Below are positions 25,501 to 34,497 of a stretch of DNA of 64,000 nucleotides, one piece after another. Position numbers and translations under genes: made by a program. Every line of letters begins with the position of its first letter. Position 1 is the stretch's first letter. Source of the DNA: Marisa cornuarietis (taxonomy: Eukaryota; Mollusca; Gastropoda; Architaenioglossa; Ampullariidae). The notes beneath the pieces are model-generated. The model had not been told where the DNA came from, made no database searches, and was given only the letters and a program-made list of their open reading frames with translations. Location: positions 11,611,501 to 11,675,500 of the forward strand of contig SMMW01000554.1 in the NCBI GenBank assembly GCA_004794655.1. The letters are read 5' to 3'.

Positions 25501-26200
25501 GGCCCCTGCTATAGTCCATAACTGAGCTTTAAGTAAAAGTGCTACTATGCCAGATTAGATGGGGATCAGACAACGATATGAATTTGATTAGGTTTCAACA
25601 GCTCACTCTCTCTCACACACACATTGCTACACTCTATTTATAAAATAATAGTACATGATAATTAAAAGTGCTTTTATTGGCTGAAATACTCTTACTGAAA
25701 TGTTAAATCTGTGTTTAGTAATAATTATATCTTTCTCCTGAGATAGGCAAATATGATACTTAGAGGGAATAATCAAGGAAAGAAAAGTTGGTGAGAGCAG
25801 AATATAAGGGCTGAGATCCTCTTGTATTTGTGTGCATGAATCAAAGATTTCTTGTTAATAGGAACAAAAGAAAAAGGGTCTGATTATGTATGACATTCAT
25901 GTGTATGATGTGTGCAGTTGGGTGTGCATGTGCACGTGCTAGATTTAATTAAGCCAATAACAGGTTTAATGTTGTTTTGCAAACTTTGTGCTTAGATTAT
26001 AAAACAATTGTACATTGACATTATGAATAACTTTGTCTTTTTATAATTCCTTTGACAGTTTCTCAAATTTTTATGATTACAGGGATAATCCTGGAACATC
26101 CATAGATACATCACAAGACATGCCAGAAGATTCAGACAGCGATTTACACTCAGATGATACCACAAATGACCCAGACTTTATTCCATCCATAAAGCAGTGA
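9705..26200 (+). CDS. UIMC1: BRCA1-A complex subunit RAP80 homolog, 5' end missing
   Basis: Exons in phase-consistent order: 9705-9870, 10263-10315, 10870-11295, 13169-13264, 15157-15368, 15682-15748, 16101-16207, 17250-17283 (weak donor, tentative), 17352-18506, 19960-20140, 22617-22668, 23224-23372, 23576-23606 and 26093-26200 (TGA). A ubiquitin-interacting motif (REQVLVALRNSL, the L/V-x-x-A-x-x-x-S pattern after acidic residues) is formed across the 10315/10870 splice. A SUMO-binding-like KVLIFSTTSDSE follows. Near the C-terminus are two CCHC fingers as in RAP80: CPMC-x11-HAYIC (UBZ4 type) and CTIC-x12-HCRIC. The tail is acidic and ends DPDFIPSIKQ. RAP80 binds K63-linked ubiquitin at DNA breaks in the nucleus and recruits the Abraxas/BRCC36/BRCA1 assembly. 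About 945 residues are encoded here, longer than the human protein (about 720), mainly because of the 1.15-kb exon at 17352. The first UIM, SIM and start codon are not securely placed. Confidence 0.85.
10227..10249 (+). repeat. TA microsatellite
   Basis: A short (TA)n tract just upstream of the acceptor of the 53-bp UIMC1 exon at 10263. Confidence 0.8.
10441..10580 (+). repeat. Intronic duplicate A with GAT repeat
   Basis: Contains (GAT)n at about 10473-10505 and resembles 12812-12945. Shared elements are CTTxTTxAAGA, TTAAAGxAGxTTATTGAT, CAAAGxxCTTxxAxGAA and GGAAATAGCA. The second copy has only GATAATGATGGTGA in place of the long GAT tract. Confidence 0.6.
11366..11660 (+). repeat. L2/CR1-like LINE 3' fragment in UIMC1 intron
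   Basis: This matches the 3' end of the LINE at 33560-34497 closely and in the same order: ACACAGTCCACACAATGCT, CTCTTGCTACTTTAC, TCTTTCTCxGCAGAATCACTA, CTAAGAGCATGCTCTCTATG, then GCACTATAAAAATCTTCA and an ATT tail. It begins only about 70 bases after a UIMC1 donor and carries no coding sequence. Confidence 0.85.
11915..12160 (+). repeat. Dispersed repeat, copy B
   Basis: Related copy of 3430-3680, here within a UIMC1 intron. The same block order is kept, including CTCAAGAAATAGACAC and CAGAACGTGAGCTGTCA. Confidence 0.6.
12812..12945 (+). repeat. Intronic duplicate B
   Basis: Partner of 10441-10580 in the same orientation, about 2.4 kb downstream and in the next UIMC1 intron. It lacks the expanded GAT tract. 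Confidence 0.55.
13265..15156. other. UIMC1 intron, no other feature
   Basis: Runs from the donor AAG then GTTAGA to the acceptor TTTATCTCCAG. It is AT-rich with short T-runs and an ATC-rich patch near 14440. The open frames here carry no recognisable domain and show no splice support. Confidence 0.5.
19129..19736 (+). mobile_element. Nonautonomous Tigger/pogo-like DNA transposon
   Basis: The terminal inverted repeats are CAGTAAAACCTCATTATTAA on the left and, complemented, CAGTAAAGCCTCTTTATTGA on the right, each followed by a more diverged 20 bases. TA dinucleotides flank both ends, as expected for Tc1/mariner-pogo insertion. The 608-bp interior has no transposase frame. It lies in the UIMC1 intron between 18506 and 19960. 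Confidence 0.8.
20141..21452. other. UIMC1 intron, nothing recognised
   Basis: AT-rich intronic sequence after the exon encoding the first zinc finger. No repeat with recognisable ends and no coding signal was seen. Confidence 0.45.
21462..22152 (+). mobile_element. MULE-like element with tandem-repeat ends
   Basis: The left end has about five near-copies of CAGACACTTAATCCCC in tandem, then CTTAATCCTCAAAATG. The right end, complemented, has GGACACTTAATACCCAGACA, TTTAATCCCCAGACA and ATCCTCAAAAATG. The element is bracketed by AGAGAAAAG at 21453-21461 and 22153-22161, a 9-bp target duplication. That length is typical of Mutator-like elements, but the superfamily is not proved. A minus-strand frame at 21743-21967 has no recognised domain. 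It sits inside a UIMC1 intron. Confidence 0.7.
24376..24427 (+). repeat. Direct repeat, left copy
   Basis: TAGCCTTCACAATTTATAC, then TATTAC, TCxAAGAA and GGCCTTCATGAG, recurs in the same orientation at 25355-25405, about 980 bp away, within the last UIMC1 intron. The spacing suggests the boundaries of an inserted or duplicated block, but no element type is recognisable. Confidence 0.65.
25355..25405 (+). repeat. Direct repeat, right copy
   Basis: Second copy of the block at 24376-24427. Confidence 0.65.
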
Positions 26201-26366
26201 AATATGTAGACCACAGTCTATGAAAAATTGCTGATGTTATACCAGAAATGTTTAAACTGGTTGTCATCCCAGCAAGTTTTAAGAACCAATGGTAGGGCAA
26301 TCCAAACTACACTTCTGTATAAAGTGAGAAAAATAATTTGTATTTATGGCCTGTTGCCTTTGTAAC

Positions 26367-26372
26367 AATAAA
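26367..26372 (+). terminator. Likely UIMC1 polyadenylation signal
   Basis: A canonical AATAAA lies 167 bases after the UIMC1 stop codon. It is the first such hexamer in the 3' untranslated region. Confidence 0.6.
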
Positions 26373-26849
26373 TATGTCATACAGATTACATGCCCCTGCA
26401 TGCCTGTCTTTCTGTGCCTTGGGGGTGGGGGACATGTGAGTGCCTGTACATTGGTACATTAGTTGCATTAGTTGATCTTGGAGTTCACTGACTTTTGATA
26501 TCTGTTTACCCATATGGGTTAACCATAATCAAAAAGGCAAATCCTCAGTATTGCTGCCAAAAATTGTCAGGAATTTTATTCAGGTTTTTTTTCTTTCTTT
26601 CCTTCTTGAAATATTTTGTTTATTTCTTACTGTTGGATAGCTTTCATATTGACTAACTGCTATCCACTTACTAGCACTAAATTTTGCTGCAGGTAGCTGG
26701 TGAGGAATTTGCATTTGTAATTGCGACTTGCCACCATCCTCGACATGTTTTAGACATTGTTAACACTGCCTTACCATTTTCTTATGTTAAACAATATTTT
26801 GGTATGGTTTTTAGGTTAGTGTTAAGAAAGTATATGCCATTTTGATAAA

Positions 26850-27065
26850 TGGCATCATAATCCGGGTGCAGTGAATGTAAGTGGATCACTTGTTTAGGGC
26901 ATAGGATGTGGGAGGCAAAGCCCAACCCTCTCTTTCCACTGCCTATACCTACCTTGATTAATTAGGTACTCACTTGGGTGGGCATGGGATTTTTTTAAGG
27001 AGTCCTCAAATCTCTGTCTGATCCAGAGATGAGTGCATTAACCACTAGACTTTGGTGCCTTCCCA
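26850..27065 (-). mobile_element. tRNA-derived SINE
   Basis: On the minus strand the element begins GGGAAGGCACCAAAGTCTAG, with A-box GTCTAGTGGTTAATGCACTC and a B-box-like GATTTGAGGACTCC some 30-40 bases later. A body with GAGTACCT and GGGTTGGGC then resembles the SINE at 38845-39113. The head cannot fold as a functional tRNA. Confidence 0.65.
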
Positions 27066-27070
27066 CTACA

Positions 27071-29336
27071 TATCTTGATATCAGTAAAATTGAGTAGTTG
27101 CAGCATAAACAGAACAGTCATGACTCATTTTATCTGCTGGTAAGCATCATGCATAGAACACTTATGACAGAGCTGTCATAATTATTTAAACCTCCATCTT
27201 TAGAGAGAATGCAATAATGGTGTTAATACTTTGGGATTGTTACTGTGTTCTGTCCACATCATGCATTTGACATGTATATCAACACTAAAAGGAGTTCTTT
27301 TAGTGCAGTTTTGTGTAAGAATTGATTATTGTTTTTTTTTTAATTAAATGAATTTTTTATGTTCATATGCCTGTTTGAAACATTTTTTTAATTTATTGGC
27401 TTTAACCCCTGGGGCCATTTTTAGCCATAACATTCTATAATAATCACACAGTGACAATTGATTGCACTTGTTCTGTGTGAGAGAGAGAGAGACACAAATG
27501 ATGTGTGGTATTCTTCTATTTGAGAAATGATGAGGGAAGCATTTTCATGGTAAATTAGTAACTCAAAATACTGCTCAAGGCAGTGGATAAGGATATGCTT
27601 CTCTCTGTTTTTTCTTACAGCTTGCTTAAGAGCAGCCTAGCATTTCTGGTATTGGACAGCCAGCCCACTGTGCATCATGCCATGCGGTCATTATAACAAT
27701 TTCCTCCCCGTTGATTCATATCGGAGACAGCCTCGTGCATAGGTCACTGGTCACATACTCTGTGAAATGCATGAAGTACGTATCCTCCTGTGGCATATTT
27801 GGGGGGAAAGAGGTAATATTACTACTACTAATAAAAGCATATTTCCTATGTCCCCTATGATCCCTGCGCGAGATCAGAGCGCAGCACACGGAAAACTACA
27901 AACAAGCCGACAGTCAACCTTTCCAGAAATAAGTCAGCGAACAGATGATACCATAGCAAATATTTACTAGGTGCGTGTATGATAAACTGAGCAATGAGCT
28001 GAATAACATGCTTGATTAAGCAAGATAATCCTGAAAAAGCGGGGCCGGGTTTTAAAAATGTTCTTAATACCAAATATCTCCTGTTACAAGGTACCTGCGT
28101 TTGCTCGTCCAGCGCGAAACATTGGACCCGGGGAATTGGGCATGTGGGTGACAGACGCTATTTTCAACACCCATGTTTCCCCGTAGGAAAACGTCACCAA
28201 CGATATTCACACGTCAGTCATTTCAAAATCTCATCACACGGCTCACGAGTTCCCTATCTGCTATTCCTCGAACGAAAAAGTAACATCCTGTGAATTAAAG
28301 TAAAACACGAAAGATTTATGAACATACAAATTATTCAAAATATAATTAAAGGGGTTCCAGTGCTTTTCGTACTTCCAGTACTACTGTGATATTAACTCCT
28401 CTTAAAAACCACCATCCATTATCACATACAAACGCAACTTAACTCTGGCAGTTGTTACTGCTGCTTTCGTACTGTGTCACTGACATCACCGTGATATAGC
28501 CTTAGTTGCTGGCACGGCGTTAAACACAAACAAGTGTCACAGACACTCGCGTTCACCTAAACGCCTGGCCATTTGCGCGTTCTTTCACAAACAACTCTGC
28601 CTCCTTTTCAGACCTGCATACATTAAATGATATCAGCAAAACATGGTAACATATATATTTAAGAATTCTATGGTACAAAAAAACTAATTCTTAATACACA
28701 TTCCGAAAATTACTAATTATTCAACTACTCTAATTAATAAATATTTAATAGAAAGTACTTGTTTAAAATCCGGCAATCATTTATCACTGTTCACTCTTGA
28801 AACTGTTCTTAATTCCAGTCAGTGGGAAACTGAAGATTCACTGCAGAAACTAAACAGTCACCGGGGACTAAAGATTCAGGAATTTTAAAAAGATATATCT
28901 TACACACACACACACACACACACACACGAGAAAAAGAATAACGCCAACCATACGGGAACAGACATATGTGTGCATACGATGAAAGAGGAAGGATTGATCG
29001 CTACTTTATCATCCGCAGGAAGAACTTGCTGAAGACAATCATCAGGCATAACTGGGTACTGATACTGTATGGAGAAGACGGATGATGGGCCACTTTTTCA
29101 TGGGCAGACAAAATGTGTGGGTGTCTGATCCTGCTTCTTTCGCAGATGCTTCTTTCATAAGATCATGAGAGTTATAAGCTACGGGAAAACTTAAAACTGC
29201 GTTAAGTTTCTTTACAGGTTCTGCTCCTTCTTACTTATCTGACCTACTAACTACGGCAAATCCGTGCTTCCACGGACAGTCGCCTCCTATCACAGATCAG
29301 TGCTGCATAGTTTTAACCCCTTTCTATCACTGAGAA
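27071..29336. other. Intergenic, no gene supported
   Basis: AT-rich spacer with a GA-rich patch at about 27478-27492 and a (CA)n tract at about 28905-28926. Short frames lack splice support or homology. Confidence 0.4.
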
Positions 29337-29989
29337 CTAAGGGGAAGAATGAGATGCGTATGCTAGCGGTTGGACGGTCAAAGAATGTGCTGTAATTTGT
29401 GAGTAGTTTTCACTCGCAAGTTCGGACGAACTGTAGGTAGACTCATCACTCGAGAGTGTAAAACGTGTCCTGTCGCGGTCTCCGCATGGTGTCCGTTTCC
29501 TCGCCTTTACGATTTTTATGTACGAAAAATGTTCGGTTGACTGTGTGTAAAATGGGAAAGATCCTTTTGTTAAAATTATTTTATTGAACAAGTATTGTAA
29601 GTTATTGTACAGAGAATCAAAGAGGATTGAGTGAGACAGGAGAAAGAAAATATATAAATATTTCATTAATAATGTGAGTTACAGGTTTACCTGTGTAGCA
29701 CGTGTGGTGTGTACGGCGCGTGACCACTCTTCCAGTAGAAAGTGAAATATTTATCACGAGCTTTGATAAACGTCACATATCGCACTCTTTCGAATTGTAA
29801 GTATGTTAATATGTTCACTGTTTACTTGATTACGTTAAACAGTTGAATTTGAAGACATTCTCCGAACTTTTACTTCATAAGTATAGAGGGATTTCAGCTG
29901 AGGGGAATCCTCTATCAGAGACATGTATGTTGAGACCCGGCACCATTTTGGTAGACATCGTTGAGGAGATCCGACTTCTATTGTGAGTC
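29337..29989 (-). CDS. Two candidate exons of an unknown minus-strand gene
   Basis: A possible terminal exon (29540-29337) follows a good acceptor (CCCATTTTACACACAG) and stays open in phase 0 to TAG. It encodes a basic then Ser/Thr/Tyr-rich tail (DESTYSSSELASENYSQ), like the cytoplasmic tail of a membrane protein. A possible preceding exon (29989-29874) follows acceptor GGCTTTGTTCTCCCAG and reads LTIEVGSPQRCLPKWCRVST. It ends in phase 0 at a GTAAAA donor, so the two would join in frame. No start, transmembrane segment or homology was found. This may be a decayed gene or chance. Confidence 0.25.
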
Positions 29990-30413
29990 CTGGGAGAACA
30001 AAGCCGCAACACCCGAAAAAAGCAATCAAATGGTTATGCTAGTTGTTTGAATGGTGCAGTAAAGAGTAGATGTACTGAGAAAATCACGCTAACATGTGGC
30101 ATTGATCCAGACAAAGTTAACTCACTGTCGGACATTTCAAGCTGGAAGTTCTGTTCGCAATCTGCACAGCTAACAACCTATAGTCAGGACAAGAGTTTAC
30201 AGAAATGACAGAAGGTGGAGAGTTGCTGTATCCAAAGCACATGTTATCAGTCATATTATTGTCTAAGCGTGGTATTAAAAAAAAAACTAAGGGAGGAAAA
30301 GGAAATGTTGACTCTGTGTCTGTAGATGTGGCTATGTGCAAAACTGAAAAAAGAAAACATTGGGTTGAATAGTTGTGTTGCAGTATTCCTGGTCCGTGGT
30401 AGCAGTACACCGA

Positions 30414-31165
30414 CAGGGCCGGCTCTAGGCATAGGCAGACTAGGCAGCCGCCTATAGGGCCTCCGAATGCTGGGGGCCTCGCACAGGACTCAAAAAAAAA
30501 AATTGCGAAACTTGGATCAAATCTCAAGCATCTGTAGCACTCTAGTAGTGAACTGTGTTAATTATTTATTTATTTTTTTATTTTGTAGAGGGTAGAGGTC
30601 GAAAGGTTCACAGGACTGTCCCTTTCTCACACCGGCTTCGTACATAAAAACCAGCCTTGACCTGTCTCGCCTATTGTTACATCGACGGTTACGAAGTCTC
30701 CTGACCCACTGGGGAAGGCCATGACTAGACAGTTGTACTCTTAGGACCTTCATGCACGTACACACACACACTTGCATACGTACATACGGTCATCACACCT
30801 GCGCACGTATATGCACGCGTACCGACATTCACACACAATCGTCGCACGCCTATACTGGAAAGTTCGACCGGGGAGTGATAAATAGTCTAATTTTGAAATT
30901 GGCGGGATTGAGGCCCCGGTAGTATAGTGGCTAAAACACTCGCTTGTCACTACTGCAGTGAGCGGCTCTGGGTTCAGATCTCGTCTCGGGAAACTCTGGA
31001 AGTGACACCTGTTCACAGGGCTGGGCGCCGGAGGTTTTCTCCGGGTACTCCTGTTCCTCCCCCTCCCTTTCCATCCATATGTTTTCGGTGTTTATTTTTC
31101 TATTTCATTTGGGACCACCAAATTCACTTCGCCTAGGGCCTCCAATTACCTAAAGCCGGGCCCTG
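30414..31165 (+). mobile_element. Short nonautonomous hAT element
   Basis: The left end is CAGGGCCGGCTCTAGGC and the complemented right end is CAGGGCCCGGCTTTAGG. The 7-bp repeat ACACCGA lies at 30407-30413 and 31166-31172 (8 bp with one mismatch if extended), as expected for hAT. The interior holds a G/C-rich end block, A-runs, and a complete tRNA-Asp-derived SINE at 30912-31125. It interrupts a Ty3/gypsy pol remnant. Confidence 0.82.
30912..31125 (+). mobile_element. tRNA-Asp-derived SINE nested in hAT
   Basis: The head GGCCCCGGTAGTATAGTGG, the anticodon-loop-like CTTGTCAC and the B-box GGGTTCAGATCTCG follow the layout of a tRNA-Asp (anticodon GTC). The body then reads TGACACCTGTTCACAGGGC and GGTTTTCTCCGGGTACTCC. 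The same head and body recur at 48661-48872 on the opposite strand, showing a family. Base pairing of the acceptor stem is lost, so it is not a working tRNA gene. Confidence 0.8.
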
Positions 31166-31171
31166 ACACCG

Positions 31172-31494
31172 AGTTCATTGTACAAACACCAAAAGGCAGC
31201 TTTCGACGAAACAGACGTCATCTCAAAAGGTCAAGAAACTTCGAGCTGGAGCAGTCCAATTCCAAACCCAGTCCTGTCCAAAATGACTTTTCCTTTTCTA
31301 CTTTCCAGGTCCCAGTGACAAGTGAGCCACATGTTGATACCAGTCTCAACGAACCAGCATCTGAGTCCGGCCCAGGAGTAACGCTTTATGTCAACACTCC
31401 GAGACAATGTCCAGAGTCTACATCCAGTGACGGTGGTTCTGCTACTGATGCCAGATACAGCGCTACTCCAGGTCCAGGAGACTCCTATTCCTAG
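31172..31494 (+). pseudogene. C-terminal end of a Ty3/gypsy pol gene
   Basis: An open frame entering from the hAT insertion point reads FIVQTPKGSFRRNRRHLK. This is the characteristic post-integrase tail of invertebrate Ty3/gypsy polyproteins (V-x-T-x-G-x-x-x-RRNRRHL). It continues through a Ser/Pro/Thr-rich stretch to TAG at 31492. The upstream part is cut by the hAT element at 30414, and the sequence before that is too decayed to follow. Confidence 0.65.
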
Positions 31495-31651
31495 TTCAGC
31501 ACCAAGATTGTCTAATAGCGGCAGAATTATCACCCTGCCCGCTCGATATAAAGACTGAAAACAATGTTCTGAACTTTTATTAGAAAAGTAAAAATTCTCC
31601 CTATCAAGAGGAAAATCTCAAAGGAAAGATTTAGTGATTAGAGTTATCCCG

Positions 31652-31796
31652 TGTTGGGACATCCGGGATCTTCCTATTATCTCTATGTAATGTTCGAGTT
31701 GGCGAGTCAGCCATGTTGTATGTGTTAAATCAATGCAGTTGTCATCAAAACTACAGTGTCCAGTGTTTGTCGGCTGAAAGCTCGCAGCACGATACA
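31652..31796 (+). repeat. Candidate 3' LTR of the gypsy remnant
   Basis: A 145-bp segment beginning TGTTGGGACATCCGGG and ending GCAGCACGATACA, about 160 bases after the pol stop codon. The TGT...ACA termini, short length and late CGGCTGAAAGCTCGC motif suit a short gypsy LTR. No 5' partner was found in the window. Confidence 0.4.
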
Positions 31797-32295
31797 GCCC
31801 TCTCAGAATTTAATTTGAATCCAAACAACAACATAATTAACGTATCCATTACATCTCTCCAACAAAACTTTAGAGTTGAAAACTGAATAGGATACAGCCA
31901 TCTTTAAAATTTGAACGGCAAGTCACTTCACACACGGGACACATATGAACACCGTATCAGCCTCTTTACCTTCTTGTATTAAAGCATCTAATTTTCTTTA
32001 CAAATGAGATATTCAATACATTGAAATCAAACTCCCCCCATCCCGTAAGTGTAACAAAATAACACGATACATTTCATTTCCTTAACTTTAAGTATCAACA
32101 TTTCTCTGCAAACCCGCCATAAATGAAATGTTACACAAGAATAATCTTTATTTTCTCCTACAAAAATCCACAATCCAAGGCACAGCAATGGTAAAGCCAC
32201 ACACCTGCACAACACCTACTAAGCCCATTACTTTAAATATTTAAAATTGAGAATAGTTCTTACAAACCTGGATTAGTACAGAATACTGAGTACTG

Positions 32296-32335
32296 CAGAG
32301 CCGGCGCTAGGGGGATGCGGGGCCTTGGGCAAACA
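32296..32335 (+). repeat. Isolated hAT-type terminus
   Basis: CAGAGCCGGCGCTAGGG, followed by GGGGCCTTGGGC, resembles the left ends of the elements at 4303 and 30414. No matching right end lies nearby, so this is probably a truncated element. Confidence 0.45.
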
Positions 32336-33085
32336 GAATTGCTTTGTGTCTATTATCTAAATATTAACTATTAATAAACACAGAAATACATATGCATCTC
32401 AAAAGTGTTCACTTGATGGACGTTTATTGTAATCCATGAAGTGCAGAACTGTACGTGTTTTGCGTCTCAGCGCAGATGTGAAAGCTTCAACGATCGACGA
32501 AGAAATCAACAGTTTGGCTTCGCCATGTTCGTCCCTGAGCATCAGGATGGTCCTCCACTTTGCAAGAGACAATCGTGTATAGACCTAAATAGCGGAAGAA
32601 TGCATGAAAATGTGTAGTATACAGTGTGTGTTAATTAAAGGTAGGAATTGACGTTATTTCTTCCTTTTTTGGCAAAAGTCCTCAACCTCAGCTTCTGGAT
32701 TAATTAACGTGAACCTTGAAAACAAGCCGATTTTAATTATTTGATGTTTTATTGCATTTATTTAAATGTTAATAAAAGCTCTCGATCATATTAATAACAT
32801 TGCGAAGAATTGTTCATTGAAGACTGGGGGCTCGAATTCAGTAGTGCTATCTTTAGTAGCAATTTAGTGTATTTGCGCACACTCATTTGTCAACGCAGGT
32901 GGTGGAACACGCGAGAGGGTGCGCGTAAATGGCAGGTAAGTAACGGGACAAAGCTATCAGGTCGTCACTGTGGTATTGACGTCCTTTGAACACATAATAT
33001 CAGGATAGAAACAAGTCGACACTCTACGATATAGTCGCACATCTTTATACCTATGTGGGGGAAAAAAAACTGTTAAAAAATTGAC

Positions 33086-33474
33086 TACCGTAAATTTCGG
33101 ACTATAAGCCGCGACTTTTTTCCCAGCTTTAAGCCCTGCGGCGTAAACAGCGATGCCGCTTGTCTGCGGATTTTTTTTCCGAATTTTCATATTCGGATTA
33201 ATTTTTCGAGGAGCTCCATGTTAAATAAAGTGTGAAAGTTGTCACAGTGTTAACTGCTTAGATTTTAAAATCAAAGCCGGATACAATTGAAGCATTCAGA
33301 TCAGTTAATAAAGTACACACTATCATCATGAAAACGAGATGAAATGATTACGATGCAGCTTTCAAGTTGCTTATAAATCAGTGCGACTTATTTGTGAAAG
33401 GAATAGTGATTTTTCAAGAATTTATTGGGTGGTGCTTATATACAGATGCGCTCAATAGATCGAAATTTACGGTA
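33086..33474 (+). mobile_element. MITE with TACCGTAAATTTCG ends
   Basis: The left end TACCGTAAATTTCGGACT is matched by the complement of the right end, TACCGTAAATTTCGATCT. The internal CGGACTATAAGCCGCGACTT is characteristic of a MITE type widespread in animal genomes. It is 389 bp long with no coding sequence. Confidence 0.75.
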
Positions 33475-33559
33475 TTTCAAAAAAAAACACTCACGGACTG
33501 AAAAGAAAGTAGACATATTACTTAAAATCGGAACTTTTATTCAGGTAAGGCACGGACGT

Positions 33560-34497
33560 ATATCTCTGGACTGCTTACAGACGAATTTTTCCCGCTCCAA
33601 AGCACATATTCACTTCCGGCTTAACTGTCAACATCAAGACATCATGACACTCGATAGACATGTAGCAGCTGTCTGTCGGTCTGCCTATTATGAGCTCCGT
33701 AAGATCAGTGCTATCCGTCACTTTCTCTCTACACGCGCTACCAACACTCTTGTCTGTGCGTTTGTTCTTTCTCGACTTGACTACTGCAACTCCTTGCTGG
33801 CAGGCTGCCCTGACTACCTCATTCAGAGACTCCAGAGAGTACAGAACTCCGCTGCGCGTCTGGTGCTTAGAGCAAGGAAACGGGACCACGTCACTCCTCT
33901 CCTTCGTTTTCTACACTGGCTACCCATCCGTTCTCGCATTCAGTACAAACTGTCTGTGCTGTGTTTTAATTTCTTTGCTGGCTCCTGTCCTGACTATTTC
34001 TCTGAACTTCTCATCCCTTACTCTCCGTCCAGACAACTACGCTCTTCGTCTGACGACCGTATCCTAACTGTTCCTGTCACCAGAACAACAACATATGGTC
34101 ACAGGACTTTTGGCTACTGTGCTGCAAAACAATGGAACTCTCTTCCTTTCCATATCCGCCACCTTCCTACAACTGAATCTTTCAAATCTGCACTGAAAAC
34201 GCACCTCTTCCTTGAGCATTTCTCCTAACACAGTCCACACAATGCTCGTCCTTCTTAACCCAGCCCCCTTCCCTCTTGCTACTTTACCCATCTTTCTCGC
34301 AGAATCACTATATTTTTCTGTTCCTGTTACTTGATGCCTTTTGTTTTCTGTTTCGTCAGTACTGTCGTTTTCTTTCGTCCCCTTTGTTCTGTGTCTACTT
34401 AGTCCACGTCTCTTCCTCGTTTTAAGCGCTAAGAGCATGCTCTCTATGAGTGTGAATATGCGCTATAAAAATCTTCACTATTATTATTATTAAGACA
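33560..34497 (+). mobile_element. 5'-truncated L2/CR1-like LINE
   Basis: The open frame to the stop at 34226-34228 carries the C-terminal region of an L2/CR1-type reverse transcriptase: LSRLDYCNSLLAGCP, RVQNSAARLVLRARK, LLRFLHWLPIRSRIQYKL and a final KTHLFLEHFS. A 3' region follows, ending GCGCTATAAAAATCTTCA and an ATT-repeat tail. The catalytic domain and endonuclease are absent, so the copy is dead on arrival. Its lack of stops suggests it is among the younger insertions here. The same 3' end recurs at 11366-11660 and 2549-2765. Confidence 0.88.

Noticed and set aside
30912..30990. A functional tRNA-Asp gene
   Set aside because: The A- and B-boxes and a GTC-like loop are present, but the acceptor and T-stem pairing is broken and a SINE body follows directly. 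A second copy with the same body lies at 48661-48872.
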